Positions 38,918 through 52,681 are shown, counted from the stretch's first letter. The stretch is 64,000 nucleotides of DNA from Epinephelus fuscoguttatus (GCF_011397635.1 NC_064760.1:30558856-30622855); one strand, 5' to 3'. The notes: generated by a model not told the origin, from the sequence alone. Translations and numbers: made by a program.

Positions 38918-39690
38918 AGCATGGGCTTGACAACAGCTGACCTGAACCACCTATGGCTAACTTCTCCCCTCAGACGTATATGAAACATAAAAACATAGCA
39001 TAAAAAAAAAGCTGCACAGGCGTGGGCCGCTCAGCTTTACCTCGATGGAGCTGAATGTGCAGCATACAGCAAATGCTGCGTAATAACACGCTGCTGCTGC
39101 TGCTGCACTTCGCAACCGGCTGTTGCAGTCTTGCTTCGTCAAAGCTGGATTCACAGATTCACTGCAGGGAGACTTGATTGTATTGGCCTATTCCAAAGGG
39201 TAATCAGACCTCCCAATGGCTCCACCACCACCTCAGCCATAAAAATAACTAGACATGAGAAAAGGCCACATCATGCTCCATGCTGCCAGAGTTTGGCTTG
39301 AGCATGGACATACTCCAGTGGACCCATAATCTACCATGAGGTGAGCTCATAGGGGAGTCAGCCTTGAGACCTCCCAGCTCAAACATGACAGCTACCTGTG
39401 CTGTGTGGAGGTTTGATCCTGATGGGCAGTCAGATGAACTCTCATACATAACATTTCCCTCCCTAAACATGACACTCTGGTGGGATTTAAGGGTCAGTCA
39501 CTGCATTTCAGTTGCAGTAGACTATTCAGTGCTCAGCAAAGCTGCTATACATCCAGCTCTATACATTCAACAGAATGTGTAATATAAACTGTTCACGCTG
39601 TGAGTTGTATATACTATATGTTACCGCGAGTGGAAGAATGTAAATGCTGACATAAGGTTTGGATGTGTGTCAAATAGTGGGGAGTGTGCA
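38918..39690 (+). repeat. Duplicated segment, copy B
   Basis: Second copy, about 2.7 kb downstream in the same orientation. It contains a (CTG)n run at 39090-39106 and a short A9 run that copy A lacks. The DNA between the copies (36966-38917) is unique. Confidence 0.9.
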
Positions 39691-41789
39691 GCTGTGCATG
39701 TAGGCACATGAACATGTGTTTGTGTGTGTCTGTGTGTACATGCATGTGAGCTTGAGAGACTCTCCATTATAGTTTCTGACCAGATTTTGCCCTCTGGTGG
39801 TGCAACTCAGGCAGCACTGTCTGTGCATCACCCCTCGACAAGTGAAAAGCAACGCTAACAGCTGCAGACTACAGATTTTTGCTGTGTAAATTAGGAAATG
39901 TGATCCAAATGAACACTTTGCACACATTTTATTCTTAAATTTGGGAACATTTTTGCACACACACAAAAAAAACTGCAGTAGCTCAGATGGACATCTGCTG
40001 CAGCTAAGCATTAAATGGAGGGTTGTTGAGAGGACTAAGCCAAAGTGAATGAATAGCTCTACACTTGGTTGTGTGTGTGTCTATGTGTGCGTGAGTGTGT
40101 ACCCATGCATATATGTACGTCCGTGCGTGTGCGTCAGTCACCAAACAGATCCCCTTGGAGCCAGTGATGGTCCCACGCATTTCCCATGCTCACTCACACC
40201 AAGCAGTGAGTTCCACAACACTCTCTCACTCTTCTCTCTCTCATTTTCACCCTGTCATGTCCTCTTCCCCTCTCCTTTTCTTTTTCTCGCTCCCGTCGTC
40301 ACCGCTGCCATCATCATCCCACTTTGTTTTCAGCTGATTTTCAGCCTGACCTCATCTCTGGAGGAGGATAATTACCAAATGGGGACACCGTGTTTTAACA
40401 GTGATTTCGAGGTCAACGACTCGCTCACGTTTTGCAGGTCTTTTTTGTTCTCGGGCTGTGAAACTTGCCAATGTTCCTGAACCCCCCACCCACCCACCCA
40501 ACAAACCAGCCCCCCTCCCTCTTTTTTTTTTGTACCCCCATGCATACATCAGGCCATAGTGAGATTGCTTTAGGAGTAATCACTGTAATCTCTCACTGTC
40601 TGAGGAGTTGGCAGGGCACCCTCTGTGCACTGCGTCTTGGAACATTGTGTCCATGCAGTGCTAGATGTTAAAGAGTGGTGATTGCGGAGAATGTGGCATG
40701 GTTTTGCAGAATGCCAGCCTATTAAGTTCAGCCATGCCAAAGCTATATTTGTGTTCCAAATGCTCTGCTGAATTGCAAAGTAGAATGTACTGTACATTTT
40801 TTTCACATGAAAACACAAGAAATTGCTTAATTTTGCCAAGATAAAGAATTTAAAAACATATATATCTTGCCCTCATAATCATCTGAGTTTGTATTTTTGT
40901 GTGCAGTCTGAGCAGCGGATGCTAAGTGGCCACATGCAGGTTTCATTAGTGTGACCTGGTTAGGGGACGGTGTTGGAGCAGGTGGTCAGTGGTAGATAGG
41001 GCAGAGAGATGGGGGACCCTGAGCGAGTAAAGCACAGGGCTAACAGGAGCTGTGCTGGTATTCCACTCACCTTGAGCATGTAAAACACTATCCCTGTGGA
41101 AGCAGCATGAGGCGTGGGGGGAAGGGGTCGAACTTTTCTTCCCTGCCTGGACATAGATCACATAACTGGGCCAGCATGGGACGGAGCCTGCCTCAGCTGT
41201 GGAGGTAAACCACTAGAAAACACTCTAGATCAGTGTAAGCTTGGTGTCACATGTGAATAAACCCAGAGAAAAAAGGAATTTACAAGTCATGTTTTACATC
41301 GCAGGAGATTAACAAAGAAAAGTGACCAAATCAATATGAGCCTTGTAGCTACCATATCAATTTAATGCAGTTTTAATTAAATCAGACACATGCATGAATC
41401 CACACCCATCACTACCCTATTCATTCCACAGTAACACCCATCACTGCCCCTAAGTGTCAGTTTGAAGGAGCAGCATTCAGGGAATGTAACTCATGTCGTA
41501 CGTGCCTCGAGGTTGCCACAGAAATTAAGCACATAGGTGTAAAGAAATGCCAGTCAGCCTCTCCATGGCTCCTTCAGTCCGGCTCCTGGCAGAGCACTGG
41601 CGAGGCCCGGGGCCCAGGAATGCTGTGCCCATCTGTCAACACGGAGCTGCCTTCCCTGGCAGATACCACAGAGAGGATTTTTGTAACCTGGCCCTGGGTG
41701 GATTTCATAACCTGGCCTGGCAGTATAGTAGAGAGCCTAAGGGCTGCAGGAAGATTATGTGCTCGCATAAGATGGAGCTGCATACGTGT

Positions 41790-41830
<41 letters not shown>
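41790..41830 (+). repeat. (TG)n microsatellite
   Basis: About 18 TG units after GTGTGTATG. Confidence 0.9.
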
Positions 41831-41833
<3 letters not shown>

Positions 41834-42155
41834 CCTAGAAGCCTTTTCTCAACAGAGAAGGCTGATAAAGACACTAGAAAGTTCTACAGAATTTATTGAG
41901 CTACCGTCTAACAAATATCTCCCATCTCCTCTGCTCATCTCTCTGTCCTGCCCTCTCCTCCTTCACCTTCTCCTCCCCCTTTCATATCTCTTCCCACCAC
42001 TCCTGCTCTGCTCCCGTAGCGCTGATATTTATAATGAATGGTGTTCTCTATGTGGGGCCTGAATGTGTGTGGTGGAGCCAAGGGAGCACCACCTGAGTGA
42101 TGATTCTGTCTGCCCGAGTCTCTCTCTACCTCGCTCTCTCTCACTCACTCACACA

Positions 42156-42162
<7 letters not shown>

Positions 42163-42208
<46 letters not shown>
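42163..42208 (+). repeat. (CA)n microsatellite
   Basis: About 22 AC units, preceded by TCTCTCACTCACTC low complexity. Confidence 0.9.
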
Positions 42209-42210
<2 letters not shown>

Positions 42211-44959
42211 CTGACCTGCTGGGAACACAGGGTCTTGCTGTATCAGGCCTCTGTGGCAGGGGCAATTAGAAAGGTCCAGACGGAGCACAAGCTCTCTTCT
42301 CATACTGTCCCCATTAGAGAGGGAGAGACAGGCAGTGAGGGAAGACAGGAAGAGGACACACATTAACACACTGTCTCTCACTCTCGCACACAAAACACAC
42401 AGTGGGCGTACAGTAACCTTACGCAGTCCTGCGCTTGCTAGATGACTCGGTGGCTCAGCTCAGCCCAGCACGTTATAATTAGCCCTTTTCTAAATTGCTC
42501 AGCTGTGTTTTAACCTGCTCAACAGACTTCTCAGCGAGTGTCCGAGACGTGGGTCAAGCCATCATGCCGGTGGTCCCTGAACTTTCCTGTCAAATACTGA
42601 GAATAATGGGCTCAAGTTGGATGAAGCAGTGTCCAGACACAGTCTCTGTGCCAAGATGACGACACAATGATCGATGCTCTAAACGCTGCAGAACTTGCCA
42701 CACAGTTAGAGGTGATGAAAATGGATTCAGAGTCGCTGAATGATGTGTTTATGTGTGAGTATGCCACTGGTTTTTGCACAGGATGACAGCATGACGCCAG
42801 TGACTTAGTGGCCTTCGTGGCGATACATGCACGTCACAGCTGACAGTGTGGGTGTGTGTGTGTTTATGTGTGTGTCAGGACCTGATATGTGGCACGCAGG
42901 GCTCATCCTTGACCAGAGACGTGCACAGAGATCAGTGCTCTTTCCACGCCACCTTTTGTCTCCACATGAATTATCCATCAGGGCCAAGTGTGGTAATCAA
43001 GCTGCTCCGGCAAGCCTTATTACAATGTTGGTCATTTAGCCTATTAGCAATGCTCTTACCTCATTTCTTGGTCAACTCCAATTGCATGGAAAATAGAGCA
43101 GTCAGCATGTTAAATGGGCTCAGGGAAGGCTGGGTGAGTTAAGGGCCATAAAGCGACGGCAGCTGATACAGCACATGCAGACTCGCGGAGAGACGCTGCA
43201 AACCTCAGGGCACATAGTTGGTCCTGGGTCACTGGAGAACTCTAGTAGGATGAGCTCATGCTCATGAAAACCAATATTTATAGAGGGGACAAAGGAGGAC
43301 GCAGAGCTATACTGTATATTTACAAATAGGCTGAGCATTAGGGAAATTACATAGCTGCTAATACACCAGACAAGTATAATTTAGAGTTGGAAAAGTTCAA
43401 ATGAACAGATCAGATAAACACACTTTCAGCAAACAATGAGTCAGTAGGTCTTACCTGCTGTAAATGCAGGAGCAGCACTGCAACAATTTTCAATCTACAT
43501 CAAGAACTGCAAATGTCTGCAATCTGAATTTGATGTAATGATGTGATACAACATTCAATGACAGTTATCCAAAAAGATATGATGAGTTTGAGGTATTATT
43601 GTAGGAGTGTCAGTAAACTACTGTGTGATGCTGCCCTCCTCTGGTCACTTTGTGTTCTAACAACAAAAGCCATATGCGGACTGACAGAGCAGATAACACT
43701 GCACTTGATGAGAAAAGTAAAGCATAGTGGCGACTATACCACAGGTTCAAGGGTGGAGATCCTCAGAACATACCAGCATGACTAAAGAGATATTGGTTTT
43801 TTTTCAGAGGAGCAACAATTTCTAGTAACACTGCAATAATGCAGAAAACTTTCTAAAAATACCGTGAAATGGAGGAACCATGAATTTTTACAGTAAAATT
43901 TCTCATTCAACTAGTCTGAAGCTTAATATTTTTGATGTTCTTATATGTCTCACTGTATTTGAATGTTTCTGTTTGCATGTATTGATTCTTGTGCATCAGA
44001 CTTTGCATCAGACTTGGCAATTGTCTTGTGTCAGCCTGTCACTGCTGCAGCTGCTACACATATGGTGTCTATTGCCTCTCATTACACCTTGCACTGTGAC
44101 TGGTGCCAGTCTGATACACTGAAGAATGCGTCTGTCACTTTGTTTGGCTGTGTGTTGTCCTATTAAAACTTGGTTTTGACTCCAGTCTTGTGAGTGCTGT
44201 TGCCTACTAGTTTCTACAGTATAATTTCAACAATAGTTGTCTAAAGTCTTGGGTAGCTCTTGAGGAAGCTTTCTAAAGTCTGAAAAAATAACCTAGGTAA
44301 TGGGGTCATCACAGGATGGGTTTGAGACTTCAGTCTCCTTTAAATGGATGTACTGTAGGGATGGACGAAAGTAAAATTACATAAATACAAAATGTGCGAC
44401 ATATGCACATGTTTTCTGTTATTGGTATTTTAACTTATTTTGCTCATATTTATGTTAATTATTTTACTATTATTTAAAAATAGTATTTCTGTAAAATACT
44501 GGACCATTTTTACACTTATTAGGACCAACATTTTTCTTAAATTTTGCTCATATTTGCTTTTGTAATAATTTTGTTATTAATCGCCAGTATGTGTCATATG
44601 ATTTGCCTTTAAGTGTATGTAGCCCTGTCTAAAATCATTCAGTCTACAGTGTATAAAATCAGTAACACAGCATATAAATAGCTGTATAAAAACCCCAAAG
44701 TTAATAATACTAAAACTGGTTAAAAAGTTAAATATTTGTAAAAAGATTTATAATTTGTATTGTTCATTCATTTCCATAATCATAATCATGAGGCGACAGT
44801 GCTAACCACTGGTGCAGTGTTGGTATTGTTAAAATTGTAACAAAAAGTATCAGTATCAGTATTGTACCAAATTAAAAATGTTTGGTATTGCCCATCAAGA
44901 CTTCACTTTTCTACCTCAACACAAAAATCACTTTATTTTATTTTGTCTCTCATTCACTC

Positions 44960-44963
<4 letters not shown>

Positions 44964-45009
<46 letters not shown>
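44964..45009 (+). repeat. (CA)n microsatellite
   Basis: About 22 AC units. Confidence 0.9.
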
Positions 45010-45011
<2 letters not shown>

Positions 45012-45147
45012 ATGGACACTTGAGCGAAGATAGATCTAATCTTTTTAGGAAAAATTTTATCAGGCAGATGCAGCTCAGGGGGTTCTATTACTCCGGATAC
45101 TTGGTTTTAATATGTCTCTGATTCAACATCCATTTACCTTGTAGTGA

Positions 45148-45749
45148 AAGAGATAGTTCCGATTTTTTTTAAAGTGGGGTTGTATGATGCACTTATCCAT
45201 AGAGAAGCAGGCAGGAGTACAACCATGGAAGCTAAGCAATGTCCTGCTGTGGAAGGGGGCAGCAACAAAAAGTATTTTGAGCACCTATCAGTTTAATTGT
45301 ACACTATATTTAGAATATTTTCACTGCTTTTGTCGTAAGACAGCTCTTTCCGACAGGGAACTGAAGCACGCTCTAGACTCCTTTGACAACAACAGTAATT
45401 TTACCTCACAGAACACAGGAGCTGCTGGTCTCACTGACTCGATCACTTGGTTTATTTATGTTATTGTGTTACCTCTGTGTTTTCAGTGGTTCGTCTGGAT
45501 TCAGTAAAGCCACACAATAACAAGCCACATACTTTAACTGATGGTTAAACGTGGGTATAGGTGGCTAAAATATGTTTTGCTGCCACGCCCATCCACAGCA
45601 GAACATTGTTTAGCTTCTGTAACGATATTCCTGTCTGCTTTTCCAAAGTGGATGTGTGCCTGCTGCCATCTACTGTAGGTAATACACTGATTATGGATAA
45701 GTAGACTATCCCATACAACCCCATTTAAAAAAATCAGAACTATCCCTTT
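45148..45749. mobile_element. MITE with TTAAAGGGATAGTTC-type ends
   Basis: Left AAAGAGATAGTTCCGATTTT and right AAATCAGAACTATCCCTTT are inverted repeats. They continue inward through GGGGTTGTATG/CATACAACCCC and CTTATCCATA/TATGGATAAG. TTAA flanks the right end (45748-45751); the left flank is degraded. About 600 bp, non-coding; same general type as the element at 3477. Confidence 0.75.
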
Positions 45750-48500
45750 AAGGGCGGGGAGGGTCTAATAAAAGATGCTATTGAGTTAAGTTATAGGACA
45801 TATAGCATCCAGTGGTTTGAAGCTTGACTAAATTTTAGGACATCTCGGCCTCTGCTGCTCTGATTTTGAGTAACTATACTAAATCACAGCAATACCCCTT
45901 TAGAATCCAGCTTTCATATTGAGTTTGCACATGTCAGCAAGGCACAACCTGTCCCTTAAAATCCATTCATCAGCTCATGAGCTACAATACAGCAGTATCC
46001 CACCACTGACCTCAAACATCAGCTGTAGACAAAACTAAAGCAGCCACAGAGTAAAAACCATCCTCTCATGTCCCCTGGGGACCCTAACACCACCTTGAAC
46101 TCAGCAGAAGACTGTGTGAAGCTTTGCCAAGCCTATGAACATGACCTGAGAGGGTGCGAGTCAGGGGAGGGGAGGTTGGCAGGAGGAGGCAGAGGATGGA
46201 GTGTAGATGAAGGGGATGCTGCTCCCTCCATCACAGACAAGACAAATGATGCACAGACAGATGGCACTCGACATTCCTGCCATATTCAGTTAGTTTCCAG
46301 TTTCAATAACCTGACCCTGGATCAGCGGATGCTTATCTCACGCTATAAATGATACAGCATGCTGACCACTGAATGACAGTTGCCACAACAGGAGCTCCAC
46401 CACGATTATTCTTACAATAAAAATCCATATTGTCATCATAAACAGCACACGGACCAAGGATTAAACCAAAGTTTGGGTGTGTTCTTGTAATGGCCACATG
46501 GTGGTGGTGTAACTCGTAAGGGAGTGGTGGTGAGGACACAGAGCCAAGGGGCCAAAGACTTAACTCATCAGCCAGCAAACCACATCAATCATGTCTATTA
46601 TCAGTTCATCATATCTCCACCCGTTACTAATATTATATGAAACATCCAAGGAGCGGCAGAGGTGGAGACATGGCGTGATGATGCAGCTGACAAGGCCTGA
46701 CCTTGGACCCAAAGCAAACTGGACAGTATCAAGCATTAATTTATACGCGAGGGAACCAGGAGATATACTGGGAAATATAACTCTTGAAAAGAAAGATGGA
46801 GCAACAGGTGGTGATATGAATTGACAGTGTATCAGGCTACAGTGCTGCTGGGTCACACAAAGGCTGTGACGTCTGATGTTAAAGGTTTATGTGTTTAGAA
46901 GGCAATTTAATTCAGGTCCAGTCAATATTTGTGCTAAGTTAACTTGTAATTTGTATTACTGTAATGTAGGTCAGGAATTATTGTTAACATTTTGTTACTG
47001 TTTCAATTTTTGAAGACAAAATGTATGATAATTGCCATGCAGGGGAAAAAAATGACTAATATTCTCAGAATTATGAAGGTTTTTCAGTGATTTACAAGAT
47101 AAGAAATGTAGAAATGTATCTCTGTCACATCAGGCAATGAATTCAAAAAGAGATAAATGTCATTTTTGAATGAATTTAGTTTCAAAACTGATTTTTTTTT
47201 TTAGAACAGGCTAATTCATATTTTCTTTTTTATGATGCTGAATTTTAAGTTAGCTCCCATTTAAACTCCCCGGCATAGATATGAGTCGGTCTGAGGCGTC
47301 CTGGGAGCTTTCTGCAAACGCACAGCGCAAACACCATTAAAGCTGAGCCCTCACTGCAGAGGCCAGAGCTTGAGTCCAGCCTGGGCCCTTTGCGGCATGT
47401 CATCGTCTGTCTCTCCTCTGCCTTTCCTGTCTCTCTCACTAACAATTATAAAGCAGAAATGTCAAAAAATGATCTTTAAATGAAGAAAATACTCAGTTTG
47501 AAGCATTGTATTCGTCCACAAGTGTGCATCAACTACTGTATACATGAAATAATTGGATTGTCCTTCCAATATTCTCCTTTGGTCGGTGTGATAAATTTGT
47601 GTTGTTACATTATGACAACGTAAGTGTGGTGTTTTTGTCTCCTTAAACTATAAAAATTTGACTTAATATTTTAATGTCTAGAAAAGAAGACAAATCAGTC
47701 AGATGTAATTTTTATAAAAGAAAAGAGTAATTTTAAAACTTTCCAGTCGCCTATATTATTTCCACAGATGGTCAAGAGACAGTGCTTTTTAATGTCTCAT
47801 CAGAAGCAGCCAGACTCTTAGTATATCCAGAACAACAGAGCACATCACTACAGATTTCAACATCACAGATCTTGTAACTCTGCATGAACCAGGGTGTGTT
47901 GTAAGATCCTCAAGCAGGCCCTTCTGGTTGTCCCGGGTTCCAGATGAAAGGCATCGGGAGTGGGCTTCTTCTTATCGAGCACTGAGCCTGTCTGGTCAGG
48001 CGGGTTCACTGTATGTCCTCGTTTAAATTCTTAAAACTCACTCTCTCTTTCTTCAATTGTGAAGTGAAGAATATTTTATTTGATTTCACTTTATTTGAAT
48101 GTTTTATACATTATTTTAGTGGCATGCGCATAATTATTTTTTGTATTTGTATGTCTGTGTGTACACATTTATGTTCATTGGTGTGTAACTGTATGTAAAA
48201 TACAGCACATATGTGTACGTGTGTTTACATATAGTGTATGTGTATTTATTCTGTATATAAATATAGAGTATATCTATTGATGTGCCCATATATGTGAATT
48301 TTGTTATACGTTTTTCAGGCTTCTTTTCCAATGCTTTTTGATTCTTATTCTGTAGTTGGATTCTTTAATAGTACGTTCTGTTTTTCATTTAATCTTCTCA
48401 ACAATATCTCAGGAGTTAACAGTACCTACATGTACTTATGTATTGTCCTCCAACATTTTGAAGCACTTGTTCTTTATTTAGACATTTTCTGAAACTTTCT
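45750..48500. other. Gene-free stretch
   Basis: No gene, RNA or named transposon recognised. Confidence 0.35.
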
Positions 48501-48502
48501 AC

Positions 48503-48720
48503 ATGATTGATTGATTGATTGATTGTTTATTTGGTGTCATGCACACTTACATGTGCCCAACCCCCATGGGTTTACAAGACACCATTACAATGACGTTGCA
48601 GTAAACAATCCAAAGTACACGTTGTTTTACTGCTCAGTCCAGAAACAGAATACTTCCTTCTATCCCAGGCCTGACGAAGAAATACAGCTACAAAAAAGGT
48701 TCCCTCCGTGAAACAAAACT
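48503..48720 (-). mobile_element. Possible LINE 3' tail with (ATTG)n repeat
   Basis: ATTGATTGATTGATTGATTG at about 48505-48526, followed by about 190 bp without coding sense. Read in reverse this looks like a retroposon 3' end with a tetranucleotide tail. Weak evidence. Confidence 0.3.
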
Positions 48721-51069
48721 CAAATTTCTCATGATCATCCAACCAAAAGAAATCAAATGTAAAACCTTTTTTCCTAAATATTACAACATGAATATTGGAT
48801 TTTTAAAAGTTACTTCTGACAGATAAGTCAGCTACTCTGCATTTCAACATTACAAAATGACATAGAATAATATATATCACATTGCAACAGTTTAAACTAG
48901 CATTTTACACCTCATTTTTGCACAGCCTACTTTTTCATATACAAAGTTCTGAAACTAGAAATTGTTATATTACTAAAACGTTTGAGATAGGTCTTGACGC
49001 ACTGAGATTTTAAGCAGGTAAAGAGGCCAACCAGGTTTTGTGGTGAAAGTGTAAAATGTTTGCTATGCCATTCTTAACCGGATTACATCCTAATGAGTCT
49101 GCTGCATCCCAATCAGTGTAATCACTCAACAGTTAATGGATCTAAATCACCAAAAGGCCTCCAGGACAGAGAGAGTCCATTATAAAGCAGCGTCGTGCGC
49201 CACCAGGAACGTCTAGGAAAGAGACAAAAATGTTAATTCGGGTCACACACACACACACACATGCGCGCGCGCGCACACCCACGCGGAGAGGCTCCTCACT
49301 CCGACACGCAGCCCTCAAAATACTCACTGGTTCATGCAGCGGAAGTTTTTAAGCAACCTTATCTGACGCTTTATCTGAGTTGGAGATGTGCTGCAGAAAG
49401 ATAGGTCAAAGGGGACCGCAGGGCTGCTGTAGGACGGAGCATTAGGGATATGAAACACATGCCAGACCTGTCATGTTCAATTTACAGTTTTCTATCCGGT
49501 GGAACTGAAGACGCGTCTAGTTTAGTGGATAATTTATAATCCCACGGGATTATTGATTTGGATTTTGAATATCTATTTGCAACTATAGACGGAAAACAGT
49601 AAAACATTACATTCTAACCACACAAAGCCAGAAGAAATCAATCATGATGAGAACATTTCCCCCCACGTCTTGTGCCCCACCCTCCCCTCGTGCGTTTACT
49701 TTATTTCGCCAATTATTACAGCAAGAGCCGGGCCAGTGTTGACTCTCACTGCGCCTGAGAAAGATTTTACGGCCATTCATCAGCTCTCGAGGCGCACAAA
49801 TAGTCTTTAAAACTATAAACACCATCGCTAGGTCGGAGACAGGGGGACCCATTTACCCCGTGGCTGTGCTAAACGCTGAAGATAAAACAAACGATAATAC
49901 TGTCTGTCTCCTGTGACCGTCTCCACAGGCATTAATAGCAGGTTTAGTGCCAACTGCGTGGGGGGAAACACGTGTATGCGTCATTACGCACGGTTGTCTC
50001 CCGTTTTACTGCTGTCCGGCGTGATGATTTGTACTTTGTTGTTGTGAATCTACAAATCACTGATTGTATGTTTAATTGACACTGTCTTATGCTGAAGAAT
50101 ATACAGCTGGAGGAGGCAGGAGTGTCTTGTTCACTGGAATTATGAACAAAAACTCAGCGAAACTGCTAAATCTGAAGCTGAAAAGCAACAAAATGTTACT
50201 GTTTTATTGGTTAAACCTTGGGTGTCATATGTGACACATCTTTAGGATAACCTGGCCTGCAGCGTGGGTGGGAGTGTGTGGGTGTGTGTGTGCAGGTTTG
50301 TTGTCGTCTGTTATCGCGTCCTGATAACGCAGACAGTGGCTCCAGAATCTCTCGGAGGCAGACAGCACAGTGTGTCGCTGCTGGTTTCAGGTTCCGTGTT
50401 CAGGGACCCAACCTGTTGTCTGCTCCGTTTCCGACACCCCCCAACACGTGCACGCGCACGACGGGCCCCTGTTGATCCCTCTCAGTAACCTCAACGGTGC
50501 AAGTTTGGCTCCTTAGTCATTAATACACACGTCTGATGTACATGCAGTCAGATAAATTATTTCTCTTGGTACTTGAAGGTGTGTGTAAACATCCGTCCCA
50601 ATGCTGGCCTTTTGGAATTGACTGGAAACTCGTATTGTGCGTAAGAGGCCAGACTTTATCCTAAACCAAGGTAGAATAAAATAAATGGCTAATTTGGTAA
50701 GAGACTGATGAGATCTGGGGTGGTGTAAGTTTGAACACATGTAGGCCCCTAAACAACATCAGCCGTGGCATGTACCAAACATCACTTCACGTCATGAAAT
50801 GGGAGTACCAATGGCTCCATACAGAGGGTCCCACTGGCTCCCCTCCTCCCTCCTCCTCCCTGCGTCACCGGGAGGAGAGGGAGGCCAAGAAAAAAAGTTT
50901 GGAGACAGAAGTTGACATTCAAAATGCACACTTCACTCAAGATCAGTCTGCTCTACCAAACTAATACTTAAATCCAGTAAATATTACCAGGAAGGAGAGG
51001 GAGTTTGTTGACGTCTTTTTAGTTACCTCCACATGACAGGTTAATAGCTTTCTTTTTCTGCTCTTGGCA
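48721..51069. other. nkx2.5 proximal upstream region
   Basis: No transposon recognised. Contains an ACACAC/GCGCGC run at about 49243-49276 (Z-DNA-prone), GATA and E-box words, a CT-rich stretch at about 50835-50860 and the presumed nkx2.5 promoter and 5' UTR just before 51070. No clear TATA box at a convincing distance. Confidence 0.4.
50246..50327. promoter_or_regulatory. Cluster of three GATA motifs upstream of nkx2.5
   Basis: GATAA cores occur at 50246-50250 (plus), 50311-50315 (minus, as TTATC) and 50323-50327 (plus), 740-825 bp before the nkx2.5 start codon. The last two form a close inverted pair. CACGTG E-boxes lie nearby at 49969 and 50445. GATA factors are established Nkx2-5 regulators in other vertebrates. 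That this cluster is functional is inference, since GATA cores are short and frequent. Confidence 0.35.
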
Positions 51070-52681
51070 ATGTTTCCAAACCCCAGCACGTCCACTCCTT
51101 TCTCTGTAAAGGATATATTAAACTTGGAGCAGAGTCACGACGTGATGGTGTCTTCCCTGGACGTTTCTTCTCGTATGGACTGCTGCACCGTCCCGACCTC
51201 CTCTTCTTCCACCTCCTCCTCCTCTTCCTCCTGCATGCTGGCCCGCCTGAAGCAGGAGCCTCTCCGGGACATGTCCGCCGCCGCTGCCTCGCTGTTTGGA
51301 GAGGATCTCCATGAGTCCAGAGCCGGCAGAGGCAATGCGCTCAACTTTGCTACTGCCTTTTATGGGAAATCACTCATGGAGATGGATATAGTGAAGGACG
51401 GGAAATCAGACGCGTTTGAGGGGAAACGCAGAAAAGGTGAGCTGATGACAGGATAAAACTTGATTTTGTAGGCCTGTGCAAAACGAGGCCCACTGGATTG
51501 TGGTCTTTCACTTGTGCAAAACGCATCAGATGCTCCACACAGAACTCCAAAGCAATACGCATTAATATGGGGAACACTCACTGGACCGGCCTACAGGCTG
51601 TGACACTGGAATTTCCAAATTTAAGCAAATTTAAAAGTTGAGATGATAGTCAGCACTTTCTTATAGGCCTGCTACATTTATATAGATCTATAAAATTTAT
51701 ATCAAAATATAAATATCAAGACTAAAAAAGCTGCACTGGCAAATATATCTTCAATTACATTATTCGATTAGGTGTGTTATTCGTGTTTACTTTTCCCCAG
51801 AGCTTACAGTGAATGCATCATGGGCGACCAGGGGAGCTAAATCACCAAACTTGGTTGAAGTGTCACAAGCAAATTAACTATACCATGTAATATTATATAT
51901 TATAATAGCTATATGATTATTGTTATTATTGATCAGCACTAGTAGAAGTTGAATGTGTTGTGTTAATGAAAATAAATATGCCTCCAGCCCCTCTGTCAAA
52001 AGATCACTTTTGCACTTATAAATATATATATATATTTTTATCTTTTAATTTCTGTCTGGTAACTCAGAGGAGTTCAGCCCTCACACCGAACCTGCAGAGG
52101 ACATAAAACCCGAGGACCCGGACCGACCCAAGCCCCGGAGGCGCAGGAAGCCCCGCGTCCTCTTCTCCCAGGCGCAGGTGTACGAGCTGGAGCGCCGCTT
52201 CAAGCAGCAGAGATACCTGTCGGCCCCGGAGAGAGACCACTTAGCCGGGGTGCTCAAACTCACCCCGACCCAGGTGAAGATCTGGTTCCAGAACAGGAGG
52301 TACAAATGCAAGCGGCAGAGGCAGGACCAGAGCCTGGAGATGGTGTCTCTGCCGCCGCCCAGGAGGGTGTCGGTGCCGGTGCTGGTGCGGGATGGGAAGC
52401 CTTGCCTGGCGGGGGACACAGCCACTTACAACCCCTCCTACAGTATGGGTCACATCAACCATTTCACTTATAACAACTACCCGGCTTTCAGTAACTACAC
52501 CAGCCCCGGCTGCAACACAAACTATGCGTGTAATTATCCCGCAGCCACAATGCAAACTATGCAGGGATCCTCCAACAACGGGAGCTACATGAACTTTGGG
52601 GTAGGGGACCTGAATAACGTGCAGAGCACATTTCCCTCCAGTAATGGGGTGTCTTCGTTACATGGCATTAGGACGTGGTAA
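51070..52681 (+). CDS. nkx2.5: NK2-class homeobox transcription factor Nkx2.5 (two exons)
   Basis: Nuclear DNA-binding activator of the cardiac programme, orthologue of Drosophila tinman. Exon 1 is 51070-51436 (122 codons plus 1 nt; donor GTGAGC) and exon 2 is 52068-52681 (acceptor after AACTCAG), giving 326 aa, close to the usual ~315-325. The start is the ATG opening MFPNPS; the upstream in-frame TTG is not needed. Seen in order: tinman (TN) repressor motif [11 protein letters not shown] at residues 11-21; a serine-rich tract at 44-54; an acidic, proline-rich linker split by the 631-bp intron; the homeodomain at 148-207 with [10 protein letters not shown] and the NK2 hallmark Tyr54 (residue 201); the NK2-specific domain around [11 protein letters not shown] (225-235); and the conserved C-terminus [11 protein letters not shown]. 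The C-terminal half is Tyr/Asn rich. The paralogues Nkx2.3 and Nkx2.7 share these domains, but the adjacent bnip1 and the overall match favour Nkx2.5. It is likely controlled by enhancers in the 50-kb gene-free region upstream. Confidence 0.97.
51437..52067 (+). other. nkx2.5: nkx2.5 intron 1
   Basis: Single 631-bp phase-1 intron between the TN domain and the homeodomain, the usual position in NK2 genes. It is AT-rich, with GT at 51437, AG at 52066-52067 and a T-rich tract before the acceptor. A short (TA)n run lies at about 52020-52036. No transposon was recognised in it. Confidence 0.9.

Larger units (their letters stand above)
39691..45147. other. Gene-free stretch with microsatellites
   Basis: No gene recognised. 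Short repeat-free blocks at about 42430-42540 and 42940-43100 have enhancer-like composition (ATAATTAG, GAATTATC and ATTAGC words), inference only. 43800-44880 is AT-rich. Confidence 0.3.

Noticed and set aside
51118..51344. Antisense frames over nkx2.5 exon 1
   Set aside because: Mirror frames of the serine-rich coding sequence.
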